Part shown: positions 25,245-33,435 of the stretch, piece after piece
Layout of the letters: each line of letters starts with the position of its first letter
How positions within the stretch are numbered: position 1 is the first letter of the stretch
Notes under the pieces: model-generated
Seen by the model: the letters and a program-made list of their open reading frames with translations, nothing else
What the model was told of the DNA's origin: nothing
The model's database searches: none
Origin: Hyphomonas sp.
GTDB taxonomy: Bacteria; Pseudomonadota; Alphaproteobacteria; Caulobacterales; Hyphomonadaceae
Reading direction: 5' to 3'
DNA length: 64,000 bases
Assembly (NCBI GenBank): GCA_020638455.1
Contig: JACKIK010000004.1
Coordinates: 62,001-126,000 of the forward strand
Translations under genes and position numbers: made by a program

Positions 25245-27077
25245 TCAGGCCTGGAACGTCCTGACACCCCCCATCCAGGTTTCCAGCACGCGGATGTTGC
25301 CGATGTCGCCGGCCGGAACGGTCGAAGGGTCGCCATCGAGAATCACGAAATCGGCGAACTTTCCCGGCTCCAGGCTGCCGATTTCATGTTCGGACCCGAG
25401 TTGCCAGGCCGCTTCCGACGTCATCGCACGGATCGCGCCTTCGCGGCTGGCGCCCTCTTCCGGGGCGAGGGCGAAATCCGGCTCCTTCCAGGTCCTGCGG
25501 GTCACGGCCATCTCGATCATGTGCAGCGGATTCGGGTCCGTGACGAAGAAGTCCGAATGGATCGTGTAGCCGACGCCTGCGCGCTCGCAGCTCGCGCAGC
25601 GATCCAGCAGGCGCGCCTTGTCCGGCCCGAAAATCCGGTCGCGCATGGCAACGCCCCAATAGTGCACATGCCCGATCAGGAAGCTCGCCGACACGCCGTG
25701 GGACCGCATGCGTTCGATCTGCTCGTCATGGAGGATCGAGCAATGTTCAATTCGCATGCGCAGCGACCTGACATCGATCCCTTCCGATGCGACCCGGTCG
25801 ATGGCGTCGAGGATATTGTCGATCGCCTTGTCGCCGTTTCCGTGCACGGCAATCTGCCAGCCCTGGCCGGCTCGCTTCCGCATCAGCGTGGTCAGGTCGT
25901 CCGGCGTCATATAGGCGATGCCGATCGAATCGACGGTGTAGTAGGGTTCGCGCTGAAGACCGGTGAAGCCCTGATTGGAGCCGTCCGCGATCAGCTTGTA
26001 GCCGGCAATCCGCACGAGGTCGTCGCCGTCGCCGGGCGCGAGGCCCGCTGCATCCCACGCCTCGTCGAACACATACATCGGGTAGGCGCGGATGCGCTGT
26101 GACAACTGCCCGGTTGCGCCCGCCTGCTTCAGGATCTCCCAATCGCCCACGCCCCGCAGGAGCCCGCCAAGCCCCAGTTCCGAAACCGTGGTCAGGCCGA
26201 GAGAGGCAAATCTCCTGCAGGTTTTCAGCACCGCATCGGTTGGCGCCGAGCCGGCGCCGCTCGGTCGTGCGCCGAGCACCTTGGAGAACGTGATCTGGTT
26301 CCGCATCTCCCCTGTCAGCTGGCCGTCCCCGTCGCGGACGAACTCCCCGCCAGCCGGGCTGACGATATCGTCCGGAATACCAGCAGCGGCGAAGGCGGCG
26401 CGGTTGGCATAGCCGATATGGCCGGATGCGTTCAGTACAAGGATCGGGCGCGTGCCGGAAATGGCATCGAGCGGCGCAAACCCCATCGGCGTCTCGAACG
26501 GCTGCAGCATCGGGTAATAATTGCGGCAAACGATCCACTCGCCGGGCGGCAACGTTGCATCGAGCTGTCCGATGAAGTCGAGGATGTCTGCCGTCGTGGA
26601 AAACCGCGTGATGCCCACATAGTGCATCGCCTGGTCCATCAGGGCGCCAATCAGGATGTGCGTATGGGGATCGATCAGGCCGGGCATGATCGTACGGCGC
26701 TGAAGGTCGATCAGGTCCGCGGAGTCGCCCGCCACCGCCTTCACCTCCGCGAGGCTTCCTGTGGCCAGGATACGATCACCTTTGACCGCCATTGCTTCCG
26801 GCTTCGCGAAGTCGGAATCGACGGTCATGACGGTTCCGCCGAAATAGATCCGGGTGCGCGCCTCCACATCGGGAACGGGCGGCAAGGCGGGAATGAGGAC
26901 TGTTCCGCAGGCGGTTGCAGCCGCCGTCCGGGCGACGGCCGCCCCGCCGGACCTGACCTGACGGCGGCCCAGGGGAAGGATGCTGATTTCCGCGGCCAGC
27001 TGGTCGGCGGGATTGTAGGCAAAAAGATTGCCCAGGCTGGCCTGGCAACATGGACAGCCATATTCCTCGTGCGCCAT
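25245..27077 (-). CDS. YtcJ-like amidohydrolase with an N-terminal cysteine-rich extension
   Basis: 610 residues. From ~100 on it is an amidohydrolase-superfamily (metal-dependent TIM barrel) protein: MPGLIDPHTHILIG (HxH), IAVHGNGDKAID and LRMRIEHCSILHDEQIERM, then HSDFFVTDPNPLHM, ending with the usual C-terminal beta sandwich LEPGKFADFVILDGDPSTVP. The family cleaves amide or related bonds with zinc. The first ~80 residues (MAHEEYGCPCCQASLGNLF with Cys8, Cys10, Cys11) are not part of the usual domain and lack a signal peptide; they could bind metal or be a mis-start. A later Met near the beta-sandwich start is not obvious, so I keep the long form. Substrate unknown. Confidence 0.8.
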   Translation of the reverse strand: MAHEEYGCPCCQASLGNLFAYNPADQLAAEISILPLGRRQVRSGGAAVARTAAATACGTVLIPALPPVPDVEARTRIYFGGTVMTVDSDFAKPEAMAVKGDRILATGSLAEVKAVAGDSADLIDLQRRTIMPGLIDPHTHILIGALMDQAMHYVGITRFSTTADILDFIGQLDATLPPGEWIVCRNYYPMLQPFETPMGFAPLDAISGTRPILVLNASGHIGYANRAAFAAAGIPDDIVSPAGGEFVRDGDGQLTGEMRNQITFSKVLGARPSGAGSAPTDAVLKTCRRFASLGLTTVSELGLGGLLRGVGDWEILKQAGATGQLSQRIRAYPMYVFDEAWDAAGLAPGDGDDLVRIAGYKLIADGSNQGFTGLQREPYYTVDSIGIAYMTPDDLTTLMRKRAGQGWQIAVHGNGDKAIDNILDAIDRVASEGIDVRSLRMRIEHCSILHDEQIERMRSHGVSASFLIGHVHYWGVAMRDRIFGPDKARLLDRCASCERAGVGYTIHSDFFVTDPNPLHMIEMAVTRRTWKEPDFALAPEEGASREGAIRAMTSEAAWQLGSEHEIGSLEPGKFADFVILDGDPSTVPAGDIGNIRVLETWMGGVRTFQA

Positions 27078-27259
27078 TGCGGAGTGCCCCTTTCGCGTCG
27101 CTTTGGCAGACCTTGCCAGATTTCCGGACCGGAATCGACAGATGCCCCGGCGGCGCGCAGATGGGCGCTATCCCCGGCCCGTCCGCGGCATCCTGCTGCA
27201 ATCACAGCTCCGAAAATAAATCCATCCAACACCCCCGGAACCGGGCGTATCCTTGCGCA

Positions 27260-27718
27260 ATGTCGCTGCTCTCTCCCCCTCCCGGATTTCCCGTGCACCT
27301 CGTGCCGGTCTGGCCATTGATCTGGCTCCAGATCCTGATGCTGCGCGCCTGGGTCCGCGCCACCTACGGAAAGGGCACGCAATACCACTGGAGCGTCACC
27401 CCCTGCGGCCGCGTCTTCATCGCCTCCATCGACTGGATCGCAAACCAGAAGTCCGAGCCGGCACTGGTCCGGCCCGCCCTGCACCCCAACAAACGTATCG
27501 CCGCCGCCTTGTCTGGCGAGCTGCTTGAGCCCCGCTATGCGAGCGACTCTCTTCTCGCCGCGCACCCCGGCGGACTGCGGAGGGATCAGAAATCGTGCCA
27601 GTGGCACGATTTCCCCGCAGCAGGGGGCCCAGTGCGGCAGGCATTGCACTACTTGGCTCTGGATCCCGGCTTTCGCCGGGATGAGCGGATAATGGGCCTG
27701 CCCGCGCCCGAGACCTGA
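27260..27718 (+). CDS. hypothetical protein, C-terminal half overlapping repeat hairpins
   Basis: 152 residues from ATG 27260. The first ~95 (MSLLSPPPGFPVHLVPVWPLIWLQILMLRAWVRATYGKGTQYHWSVTPCGRVFI) contain one hydrophobic segment (17-33) and look protein-like. From about residue 100 the reading frame passes through two strong hairpins (27589-27613 and 27663-27682), so the original gene may have ended earlier and been extended by an inserted repeat. Function unknown. Confidence 0.45.
   Translation: MSLLSPPPGFPVHLVPVWPLIWLQILMLRAWVRATYGKGTQYHWSVTPCGRVFIASIDWIANQKSEPALVRPALHPNKRIAAALSGELLEPRYASDSLLAAHPGGLRRDQKSCQWHDFPAAGGPVRQALHYLALDPGFRRDERIMGLPAPET
27589..27683. repeat. REP-like hairpin pair
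   Basis: Hairpin 1: an 11-bp perfect stem GAAATCGTGCC / GGCACGATTTC with loop AGT. Hairpin 2: ATCCCGGC / GCCGGGAT around TTTC at 27663-27682, set in CTGGATCCCGGC...GCCGGGATGA, a pattern I know as a dispersed repeat in alphaproteobacterial genomes. Both fall within the 3' part of the short gene at 27260. Confidence 0.65.
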
Positions 27719-27787
27719 CGCTCGTCCTCACCCCGAAAATCCAGTTTACCCCCAAAGCGCCTTCACGGGCGCCGCACGTGCTGGGCG

Positions 27788-28777
27788 TTACGGCCCTGAC
27801 ACGTCATGGCCGCGCGCGCGAAGCTGTTCGATGACGCTGTCCTTGCCGGCAAGATGTCCGGCGCCGACCGCCACCAGCATCGTGCCCGGCTTGTCCAGCA
27901 TCGCCTCGATCTTCGGCACCCAGTCGTCATTGCGCGCCTTCAGCAGTGCATCGTACACCGCTTCGGAACCCATCATGTCCGGGTTCGACATCAGCACGCC
28001 GATGCCATTCACGTCGCCGTCGGCCCATTCGTCGACCAGCACGTCCAGCATCTCGCTCCCCTCCTCCACGGATTCCGCCGTGCTGACCAGGAACTCCACC
28101 TGTTCCGCGTCCGGAAGGTTGGCGAACCGGCCGAGCTGTTCATCGATCGTCTCAAGATAGGCAAAGGACTTGCCGTCCGCCGTGCCTTCCTTCTCGAGGA
28201 TCTGCTCGACACCCGAATTCGGGTCGAACCCGTCCTTCTGGATCTGCACCACGGAGAGGTTGATCGCCGCGAACCAGGGCCGCATGGGCTGCACCGCGCC
28301 GAGCGGCAGACCGAGATAGTCGAGCGCATCCTGCAGCTCCGCCTTTTCGACATCGTCCATCAGGCTGGTCAGCTGGCGCCCGTCGGTGAACATGCCGTTC
28401 TTGCTGACAAAGCGCATCATGTCGGCCTGTGCCGCGTCGCTGGAAATGTCTGTCTCGAAGACCAGCGTATCGGCCGCGTTCACCGCCGCATCGATCTCCG
28501 GCGACCGCCAGTCGAGGTCCGGCCTCAGCAGGTGGACGGTGCCGATGAAATAGATGGTCGTGTCATCGTCCGCCATTTTCCACAGCGCCGGTTCGCCGTC
28601 GCCATGAGAGGCCTCGGCCTTGGCCAGGGCATCCTCGTAGAGCTTGTCCCGCACCGCTTTCAGCGCTTCGCGGCTCGTCTCAGGCGGTTCATGCGTCGAC
28701 GCCGTCCCGGATTTCGGCGTGCACGCCGCCAGCCCGAGCATGGTTGCCGCAATCAGCGGCCAGACCCACGATTTCAT
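27788..28777 (-). CDS. TraB/GumN-family lipoprotein
   Basis: 329 residues from ATG 28777, behind GAGGTAACA; the longer open frame lacks a ribosome site. A lipoprotein signal MKSWVWPLIAATMLGLAACTPKS puts the acylated Cys at 19. The TraB/GumN (pheromone-shutdown / TIKI-like) fold is indicated by TTIYFIGTVHLLRPDLDWRSPEIDAA (GT-H motif), VFETDIS and the terminal VAVGAGHLAGKDSVIEQLRARGHDV. Relatives are predicted metalloproteases. It is the last chromosomal gene before the integrated element. Confidence 0.88.
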   Translation of the reverse strand: MKSWVWPLIAATMLGLAACTPKSGTASTHEPPETSREALKAVRDKLYEDALAKAEASHGDGEPALWKMADDDTTIYFIGTVHLLRPDLDWRSPEIDAAVNAADTLVFETDISSDAAQADMMRFVSKNGMFTDGRQLTSLMDDVEKAELQDALDYLGLPLGAVQPMRPWFAAINLSVVQIQKDGFDPNSGVEQILEKEGTADGKSFAYLETIDEQLGRFANLPDAEQVEFLVSTAESVEEGSEMLDVLVDEWADGDVNGIGVLMSNPDMMGSEAVYDALLKARNDDWVPKIEAMLDKPGTMLVAVGAGHLAGKDSVIEQLRARGHDVSGP

Positions 28778-28904
28778 GCTTGTTACCTCATATCCCTGAG
28801 CGGCCAGCCTAGACCGGAACCCGCCCCCTGGGAAAGCGGCGCCTGCTGCGGCACTCCGGCGTTGCACATTCGCCCGCCATGCCCTATTCACCGGCCTCGG
28901 CCCA

Positions 28905-28945
28905 GCACCCATAGCTCAGCTGGATAGAGCGCTGCCCTCCGAAGG
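28905..28945 (+). pseudogene. 5' half of a tRNA-Arg(CCG) gene, cut at the anticodon stem (probable attL)
   Basis: The 41 nt start GCACCCATAGCTCAGCTGG and continue to the anticodon arm CTGCC-CTCCGAA-GG. A canonical tRNA-Arg(CCG) would continue CAG and a T arm; here the sequence changes abruptly to ACGCAACC. Its 5' acceptor strand (GCACCCA) does not fit the 3' end of the next tRNA, so the two are not halves of one interrupted gene. A cut in the anticodon stem-loop is the normal crossover position for tyrosine integrases. The 3' half should lie at the far end of the element, outside the window. Confidence 0.8.
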
Positions 28946-29125
28946 ACGCAACCTTTATCTGTTTGAGATGAAATTATGAAAGAATTACAAGGAGTTATCT
29001 AAGGCCGCACTTTTCGACCCGCTTTTGAGTCAGCACCATGTCAGCACGGATTTCCGCAAGGTCTCGCAAGCTGTGTGATTACGAACTGGCCGCAAACCGG
29101 ATTTGGCCTTAAATCGAGAGTCAAA
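28946..29125. other. element end: 180 bp without a gene
   Basis: No gene. It is AT-richer than the flanks at first (AAATTATGAAAGAATTACAAGG). Direct repeats TCAGCAC at 29030-29036 and 29041-29047 are 11 bp apart (one helical turn) and could be integrase arm or excisionase sites. On the minus strand a short open stretch ends ADMVLTQKRVEKCGLR, which might be the tail of a lost gene; it is stopped 24 residues upstream. Confidence 0.5.
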
Positions 29126-29202
29126 GGTTCCATAGCTCAGCTGGATAGAGCGCTACCCTCCGAAGGTAGAGGTCACAGGTTCGAATCCTGTTGGGACCGC
29201 CA
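29126..29202 (+). tRNA. tRNA-Arg (anticodon CCG), complete
   Basis: 77 nt including GCCA end. GGTTCCA pairs with TGGGACC with one G-U pair; D arm ATAGCTCAGCTGGATAGAGCG is identical to the truncated copy upstream; anticodon stem CTACC/GGTAG around CTCCGAA (anticodon CCG); T arm CACAG GTTCGAATC CTGTT. It reads as functional and probably replaces the disrupted chromosomal tRNA. Confidence 0.93.
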
Positions 29203-29490
29203 TCTCGTTCGATTCTTCAAAATCGTTTTCAGCCCCGTCCGCGCTCATCGCGCGGAGCACTTCGCCCGGCGGATTCCTGCCGCCAAAGAGCATCTTGGCG
29301 GTCCGGCCGGATCGCCGACCTTGCGCCCGGCGCTCTGACCGGAGCCGCGGAAGTCGTCTTGCGCCGACCGGCCCGGCGAGGCTCAGTTCAGGGACGTCCC
29401 CAGTCTTTTCAGGCAGGTCGCTGGGACTCGCCGGCGGGGCCGACGCTGCGCTTCCCACTGGCTGGCGCCAGAGGGGTCGCAGCTTTGATC
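29203..29490. other. 288-bp gap with no recognisable gene
   Basis: GC-rich, with only short shadow frames that run through the tRNA or lack start sites. I see no hairpin with a T-run and no repeat. It may be remnant sequence of the element. Confidence 0.5.
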
Positions 29491-29730
29491 TCAGGCTTTC
29501 ACCAGCGACAGACTCTTTGCGCGGGGATGCAAAGACCCAAGCAACACGATAAGCGGAAAGACGTCATGGAGTCGCCCCTCCACAAAGGCGGTGCCGCAAT
29601 CGTCGCAGATCATCTGAGCATCAAACTCAACATCAGGATCGTGAGGCGGCATACGCTTCACCCGCGACCGTTCCGCATCTCTCAGCGCTCGGACACGCGA
29701 ACTCATGCACACTTCATTCGGACAACACAT
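29491..29730 (-). CDS. small cysteine-containing protein, possible zinc ribbon
   Basis: 79 residues from ATG 29730, with AAAGGAGCC nine bases upstream. The sequence begins MCCPNEVCMSSRV and has ICDDCGTAFVEG in the middle; Cys2/Cys3/Cys8 plus the CDDC pair could hold one zinc. It is rich in charged residues and ends SLSLVKA. I do not recognise the family. It sits at the edge of the conjugative element, divergent from the ardA operon, a position where regulators or excision factors occur. Confidence 0.55.
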   Translation of the reverse strand: MCCPNEVCMSSRVRALRDAERSRVKRMPPHDPDVEFDAQMICDDCGTAFVEGRLHDVFPLIVLLGSLHPRAKSLSLVKA

Positions 29731-30058
29731 GATCTGGCTCCTTTCCCCGGCTCGTCGTCGGCTCAACTGAAGCGCGAGCAAGTTTCGGGCCACTCGCCCG
29801 ATTGGATCAGTGTTCAGACCCGGCCACCCCAGCCTCCCTCCGCCTCAATATCTGTTCCCATCAGTCAGGTGGGCGGACGGTGCGTCTGCCAGAGCGCGGT
29901 CGCCGCGCAAGGGGGCGGGGCTTTGTGATCTCTGATCGTCTTCAGGCGTCATACCTACAGCTTCCCCTTGCGCGCCGCCCTATCACGCTCTGGCTGAGCA
30001 CCTCCTCGCCGCCCACCCGACTGTCGGGAAAAGAACGCGGGCGGGGAAGGAGACTGAC
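29731..30058. promoter_or_regulatory. promoter region of the ardA operon
   Basis: About 330 bp between divergent start codons. A 6-bp inverted repeat CCCGAC-T-GTCGGG lies at 30016-30028, 31 bp before the ardA ATG, an apt place for an operator. No -10/-35 pair is clear. GGCGGACGG/GGGCGGGGC blocks make it strongly GC-rich. Confidence 0.4.
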
Positions 30059-30625
30059 ATGACTGACCAACTCGCAACCGCTGCACCTCTTGCAGCCACC
30101 GCCGCACCCGCGCAGCCCGATAGACCGCGCATCTACGTGGCTTGCCTTGCAGCCTACAATAATGGCTGCCTGCACGGACGGTGGATCGACGCGACCACCC
30201 CTGACGAGATTTGGGAACAGGTTCGCGCCATGCTGGCGGCCTCGCCAGAACCGGACGCCGAGGAATGGGCGATCCACGATTATGAGGGCTTCGAGGGCGC
30301 GAGCCTTTCCGAATACGCCTCATTCGAAACCGTGTGCGAACTGGCCGACTTCATTGAGGGGCATGGCGAGCTTGGCGCGAAATTGCTCAGCCATTTCGGC
30401 GACGACCTCGCCGAGGCGCGCGCCGCCTTCGAGGACTATGCGGGCGAATATCGCAGCGCCGCAGACTTCGCCGAGAGCCTGCACGAGGACACCGGAACCC
30501 AGATTCCCGAAAGCCTTCGCTACTATATCGACTGGCAGGCCCTTGCCCGCGACATGGCGCTGAATGGCGAGATCATGGTGTTTCAGACGGGCTTTGATGA
30601 AGTCCACATTTTCTGGTCGCGATAG
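30059..30625 (+). CDS. ardA: antirestriction protein ArdA
   Basis: 188 residues, ATG 30059 behind AAGGAG. The conserved N-terminal core is RIYVACLAAYNNGCLHGRWIDATTPDEIWEQVRAML, followed by EEWAIHDYEGFEG, a hallmark of ArdA. The protein is strongly acidic (EPDAEEW, DDLAEARAAFEDYAGEY), in keeping with its role as a B-DNA mimic that blocks type I restriction when a conjugative element enters a new cell. It heads a four-gene run of small genes that probably belong to the early-expressed leading region. Confidence 0.93.
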   Translation: MTDQLATAAPLAATAAPAQPDRPRIYVACLAAYNNGCLHGRWIDATTPDEIWEQVRAMLAASPEPDAEEWAIHDYEGFEGASLSEYASFETVCELADFIEGHGELGAKLLSHFGDDLAEARAAFEDYAGEYRSAADFAESLHEDTGTQIPESLRYYIDWQALARDMALNGEIMVFQTGFDEVHIFWSR

Positions 30626-30640
30626 GCGGAGGGCAGACAC

Positions 30641-30811
30641 ATGTTTCTTGTCACCGCCCTTTATGGCGATGGATCAGCCAAGAGCCATCTGGCGGCAAAT
30701 GCCGCCGATGCGCTCAAATGGCATGCCGCCCTTCGCGCCGATGCTTGGCAGGTTTTCATCAATCCGCTGGCACAGCCGCTGGACCGTGAAGACGGGGAGG
30801 ATTTCGCATGA
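30641..30811 (+). CDS. small hypothetical protein in the ardA operon
   Basis: 56 residues from ATG 30641, behind GGCGGAGGGC: MFLVTALYGDGSAKSHLAANAADALKWHAAL... ending REDGEDFA. It lies 15 bp after ardA and its stop overlaps the next start (ATGA). The alternation of hydrophobic and charged residues suggests a small folded domain. No family recognised. Confidence 0.6.
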   Translation: MFLVTALYGDGSAKSHLAANAADALKWHAALRADAWQVFINPLAQPLDREDGEDFA

Positions 30812-31020
30812 CTCCCGAAACCACCCGCTATCGTTTCACCGTCGAAGAATTGCAGCAGGCCGACGACTGGTCAGAAGGCTTTTGCCTTGCCTGCCGCGCC
30901 CCGCGCGAGTGCTGCGAACCCGATGCGAGCGCCTATCCATGCGATGAATGCGGCGAGCATGCCGTCTACGGCCCGCACTGGATCGCGATTGCCGGACTCT
31001 TCAAGGAGGGCGCGGCATGA
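30808..31020 (+). CDS. small cysteine-rich protein of the ardA operon
   Basis: 70 residues; ATGA overlaps with both neighbours. Cys positions FCLACRAPRECCEPDASAYPCDECGEHAVYG give CxxC...CC...CxxC, a likely zinc-binding arrangement. The start YRFTVEELQQADDW is typical of small proteins in alphaproteobacterial plasmid backbones. Function unknown. Confidence 0.6.
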   Translation: MTPETTRYRFTVEELQQADDWSEGFCLACRAPRECCEPDASAYPCDECGEHAVYGPHWIAIAGLFKEGAA

Positions 31021-31493
31021 CGTTCACGGAACGCTTCCAGACCTTCGTTTGCGAGGGCGACAGCATCACCTGCGAGGCCCAAGGCTTCGAGATCATCGCA
31101 CGTATTGTGCGCGATGATTGCGGCGACGCACCCGACGAGCGCCAGGACGGATTCTGGCCTTCACTCTACAAGGACGCGCCGGGGTTCATCGGCCCCGGTC
31201 CGAACCACCGGCAACGCTTTGCCGAAGCGCAGGCTAAAGCCGAGGCCGTCATGGAAGCATGGCGCAAGGATGAATGGTTCTTTTGCGGGATCGTTCTTTC
31301 CGTCGCGCTGGAAGGCGTCACTTTGGACGCCCATGCGGCGAGCCTTTGGGGCATTGAGGCCAACTATCCCGATAGTGACAACGCCTATCTGACCGAGGTC
31401 GCACGGGAGCTTCTGCCCGAAGCCTTGGACGCAGGCCGCGCCGCCGCCCGCCGCATTTGCGCGGCGCTGGAGACCAGCGGGGCGCGCGCCTGA
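31017..31493 (+). CDS. hypothetical protein of the ardA operon
   Basis: 158 residues from ATG 31017 (ATGA overlap). Beginning MTFTERFQTFVCEGDSITCEAQGFEIIARIVRDDC, with acidic stretches and DGFWPSLYKDAPGFIGPG. Proteins of this kind accompany ArdA and ParB-like genes on alphaproteobacterial plasmids and ICEs. I do not recognise a function; an acidic antirestriction or replication accessory role is possible. Confidence 0.55.
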   Translation: MTFTERFQTFVCEGDSITCEAQGFEIIARIVRDDCGDAPDERQDGFWPSLYKDAPGFIGPGPNHRQRFAEAQAKAEAVMEAWRKDEWFFCGIVLSVALEGVTLDAHAASLWGIEANYPDSDNAYLTEVARELLPEALDAGRAAARRICAALETSGARA

Positions 31494-31541
31494 TGGCGCG
31501 CCCCCAATCCACAAGCCAATCAATCAACAAGGAGCCAGATC

Positions 31542-33314
31542 ATGGCCCAGCCCATTCTCAAAACCATCCCCCTGTCCGAGCTTCGGATTTCAAAACTCAA
31601 CATGCGCCACAGCCGCAAGAAGCCGGACGTGTCCGACATCCTGCCGTCCATCCGCGAGAGCGGAATCCGGCAGACGCTCTTGGTCCGCAAAGAGGGCGAT
31701 CATTATGGCGTCGTCGCCGGACGGCGGCGCTATTTCGCTCTCAAAGAGATCGAGAAAGAGACGGGCGATACCCCGCTTGTGCCTTGCGCGATCATGGCCG
31801 AGAACGACGCCGCGAGCGCCATCGCCGCCTCTGTCATCGAGAATGTCGGACGCCTGCCAGCCTCCGAAATGGAGCAATACACCGCCTTCAAGCGCCTGCA
31901 CGATGAAGGGCGAGGCGTGGACGAAATTGCCGCCTTTTTTGGCGTCACAGACCTTCTGGTGCGCCGCGTTCTGGCGCTCGCCTCGCTCGCAGACCCGATC
32001 CGAAAACTCTACGCCGAGGACGAGATCGACCGCGAGACGATCCGCGCCCTGACGCTCGCCACGCCAGACCAGCAGGCCGAATGGCTGCGGCTCTACGAGA
32101 GCGAGGACGAACGCGCACCGCGAGGCCGCAACTGCAAGGCTTGGATCACCGGCGGGGCGGTCATCACCACCGACAAGGCGCTGTTCGACATCGCCGACTA
32201 TGACGGCCAGATCACCGCCGACCTGTTCGGCGAGCATGGCGTGTTTGCCGATCCCGACGCCTTCTGGAAGGCGCAGTCAGCCGCCGTGGCGCAGCGCATC
32301 GAGACTTACATTGCAGACGGCTGGAAGGATGTCATTTGCCTTGAGCGCGGGGCGTTCTTCCATCGCTGGGACCACCAGACGCGTACGAAGAAGCAAGGTG
32401 GCAAGGTCTACGTCGAGCTACGCCATGACGGCACCGTGACCTTCCATGAGGGCTATGTCTCACAGGCCGAGGCGCGACGGATGGAGACGGCGAAGAAGGG
32501 CGATGACGATGCGCCTGCCGCGCCCGTCAAACCGGAAATGTCCGGCCCGCTGGCGGAATACATTCTCCTGCATCGTCATGGCGCAGCGTCGGCAAGCCTT
32601 GCGGGCCAGCCTGCCATCGCGCTGCGCCTGATGGTTGCCCACGCCATGACCGGCAGCGCGCTCTGGCAAGTCCGCACCCATGAATGCACAAGCCGCAAGG
32701 AGGAGACACGCGCGAGCCTTCAAGGCTCGAAAGCCGCCGCAGAGATGGAAGAAAAGCGTGCTCGCATCGCGGCCCTGTTCGAGGCGTTTGGCGTGCGCGG
32801 CGAGGCGCGGCGCAACACAGACGCCTACCGCCTTAGCGAAATCTTCGCCGCCTTGCTGGCCATGTCAGACGAGGAAGTCATGGAGGTGCTGGCCTTTACG
32901 ATGGCGCAGACGCTGGAAGCAGGCGGGCCGGTTGTCGAGGCCGTACTGCATGTCTGCGAGACGGACTTATCCGAACATTGGAAGCCGGACGCGGCCTTCT
33001 TCGACCTGTTGCGCGACAAGCGCGCAATCAATGCCATGGTCGCTGACATCGGCTCGAGATCGCTGGCGGAAAGCTGCGCCAGCGACACCGCCAAGGTCCA
33101 GAAAGCCATCATCGGCAACCGGATCATGGGCCATGGATGCGAGCCCAATCGCGACTGGCGGCCCGCATGGATGCAGGTGCCGCCAGCCCGCCTTGTCGAG
33201 GGGGCAGGCTCACCGCCCGCAGACGCATGGGCACGGATTGCGGGCCTGTTCGAGCGCGGAGAACACATTGATGGAGCCGGGACGCAAGCCTTCGATCAGC
33301 CACACGCCGCCTGA
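31542..33314 (+). CDS. ParB/RepB/Spo0J-family nuclease-like protein
   Basis: 590 residues, ATG 31542 behind AAGGAGCC. The ParB N domain is at ~5-110: PLSELRISKLNMRHSRKKPDVSDILPSIRESGIRQTLLVRKEG and VVAGRRRYFALKEI, the arginine-rich CTP/DNA patch, then ENVGRLPASEMEQYTAFKRLHDEGRGVDEIAAFFGVTDLLVRRVLALASL, the HTH. The ~380-residue C-terminal part is specific to plasmid/ICE members. There is no ParA gene beside it, so a partition role is uncertain; these proteins may act on element DNA in other ways. Confidence 0.88.
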   Translation: MAQPILKTIPLSELRISKLNMRHSRKKPDVSDILPSIRESGIRQTLLVRKEGDHYGVVAGRRRYFALKEIEKETGDTPLVPCAIMAENDAASAIAASVIENVGRLPASEMEQYTAFKRLHDEGRGVDEIAAFFGVTDLLVRRVLALASLADPIRKLYAEDEIDRETIRALTLATPDQQAEWLRLYESEDERAPRGRNCKAWITGGAVITTDKALFDIADYDGQITADLFGEHGVFADPDAFWKAQSAAVAQRIETYIADGWKDVICLERGAFFHRWDHQTRTKKQGGKVYVELRHDGTVTFHEGYVSQAEARRMETAKKGDDDAPAAPVKPEMSGPLAEYILLHRHGAASASLAGQPAIALRLMVAHAMTGSALWQVRTHECTSRKEETRASLQGSKAAAEMEEKRARIAALFEAFGVRGEARRNTDAYRLSEIFAALLAMSDEEVMEVLAFTMAQTLEAGGPVVEAVLHVCETDLSEHWKPDAAFFDLLRDKRAINAMVADIGSRSLAESCASDTAKVQKAIIGNRIMGHGCEPNRDWRPAWMQVPPARLVEGAGSPPADAWARIAGLFERGEHIDGAGTQAFDQPHAA

Positions 33315-33435
33315 CCTTTCAGTCTCCTCGTCAGGCGGCTCTTCAATTTTGTCCTGAGACAGCAATCGGCTGACAGTTGGACGTGCTACTGAACGCGCGC
33401 CAATCCCAAAGTCACTTAATGAAGAGAAAGCCAAA

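Noticed and set aside
28946..29125. A possible integrase tail on the minus strand (ending MVLTQKRVEKCGLR)
   Set aside because: It is stopped 24 codons upstream and contains no tyrosine-recombinase motif, so it is too short to assign.
29153..29458. A 101-codon minus-strand open frame across the tRNA-Arg gene
   Set aside because: It runs through the tRNA itself, lacks a ribosome-binding site and has no protein-like composition.
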